Origin: Bacillota bacterium
GTDB lineage: Bacteria; Bacillota; Limnochordia; DTU087; JAAYGB01
Direction: 5' to 3'
Length of the DNA: 34,382 bases
Assembly (NCBI GenBank): GCA_012727955.1
Contig: JAAYGB010000028.1
Location: forward strand, 1 to 34,382
Made by a program: the position numbers and the translations under genes. Below the pieces are notes generated by a model, which worked only from the letters and a program-made list of their open reading frames with translations, did no database searches and was not told where the DNA came from. Of the stretch, positions 34,079 through 34,382 are shown piece after piece. Within the stretch, counting starts at the first letter, position 1, and each line of letters starts with the position of its first letter.

Positions 34079-34114
34079 ACCCCTTCTGTACATAGCCTAT
34101 CAGTTCGATGTTCT

Positions 34115-34360
34115 TTACTCTACTATGATCTCAACGGCACTCTCCCACAGACCGTGGATGTTGCAGTACTCAATGGCATATACCGTGGAGGTGCTGGATA
34201 ACTTCATCGGGAAAGTCACCTTTGGATCTCCATAAGTAGGACCAAAATCGAAGGTGCCAACATGGACTACTTGACCTTTGCTGTCCTTGGCAAAGACCTG
34301 GATCCACTTAATATGGGTGAATATAATACAGTTATTGTGAATTTTGACATTATAGGAAAA
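34115..34360 (-). pseudogene. Superoxide reductase (neelaredoxin)-like fragment without a visible start
   Basis: An open minus-strand frame of 81 codons ends at a TAA (34115-34117). Its C-terminal part (STSTVYAIEYCNIHGLWESAVEIIVE) fits the neelaredoxin/desulfoferrodoxin ferrous site, where the Cys and His of CNxHG bind the catalytic iron. THIKWIQVF matches the conserved HHIxWI strand. The upstream His-Pro-Asn motif is not intact (HNNCIIF instead), an in-frame TAG lies at 34361-34363, and no ATG, GTG or TTG occurs before the conserved core. It is a truncated or frameshifted gene, or a variant whose start is disguised by an error near the window edge. An intact enzyme would reduce superoxide to peroxide. 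Confidence 0.6.
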
Positions 34361-34382
34361 CTAGAAAACCTAGAACACATAA

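Noticed and set aside
1-34382. tRNA, rRNA, CRISPR arrays, insertion sequences, integrases or attachment sites
   Set aside because: None was recognised by eye: no transposase or recombinase gene, no short regularly spaced repeats and no cloverleaf-like segment. The only large repeats are the SBP copies.

Overview
The window reads as chromosome of an anaerobic Bacillota-like bacterium. The grounds are strong AAGGAGG ribosome binding sites, many GTG and TTG starts, a guanine riboswitch, rho-independent terminators, a complete [FeFe]-hydrogenase maturation set and heavy investment in dipeptide/oligopeptide-family (SBP_bac_5) ABC transporters. All four intact solute-binding proteins have signal peptides without a lipobox cysteine. 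That would suit a two-membrane (Limnochordia/Hydrogenispora-like or Halanaerobiales-like) lineage; this placement is inference. Genetic code is standard: TGA ends several intact genes.

Layout. (1) 69-1720, minus: a guanine-riboswitch-controlled NCS2 purine permease, split by one in-frame TGA where the family has Trp. (2) 1892-6272, plus: a strong promoter overlapped by a Rex-type operator, then a TM1266-type regulator, hydE, hydG and hydF. No hydrogenase structural gene is present. (3) 6393-10483, plus: a DUF438/hemerythrin/PAS protein, an MBL-fold hydrolase with an attenuator-like leader, a Gfo/Idh/MocA dehydrogenase and a hydroxypyruvate-isomerase-like TIM barrel. (4) 10537-16784, minus: complete opp-type operon 1, transcribed SBP-B-C-D-F. 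(5) 17094-19336, plus: an exported M20 peptidase and a second TIM-barrel isomerase, meeting a divergent cis-prenyltransferase tail to tail. (6) 20148-23609, minus: dppB-dppC-SBP without ATPases. (7) 24015-24620, plus: a divergent HAM1/RdgB-like pyrophosphatase. (8) 24980-34014, plus: complete opp-type operon 2, B-C-D-F followed by SBP, a decayed SBP and another SBP. (9) 34115-34360, minus: a superoxide-reductase-like fragment at the window edge.

How it works together. The left third is redox and hydrogen metabolism, probably switched by NADH/NAD+ through Rex. The rest is nutrient uptake. The two opp-type operons share an OppC with a large extracytoplasmic insert and related SBPs beginning YNEAPML after signal cleavage. 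Sugar-type enzymes flank operon 1, so the cargo may be oligosaccharide rather than peptide.

The least explained signals are: Shine-Dalgarno-like elements 70-82 nt upstream of four transporter genes, stable hairpins without U-tracts next to SBP genes, the attenuator-like leader of the MBL gene, the OppC insert, and the tandem SBP expansion with an internal pseudogene.
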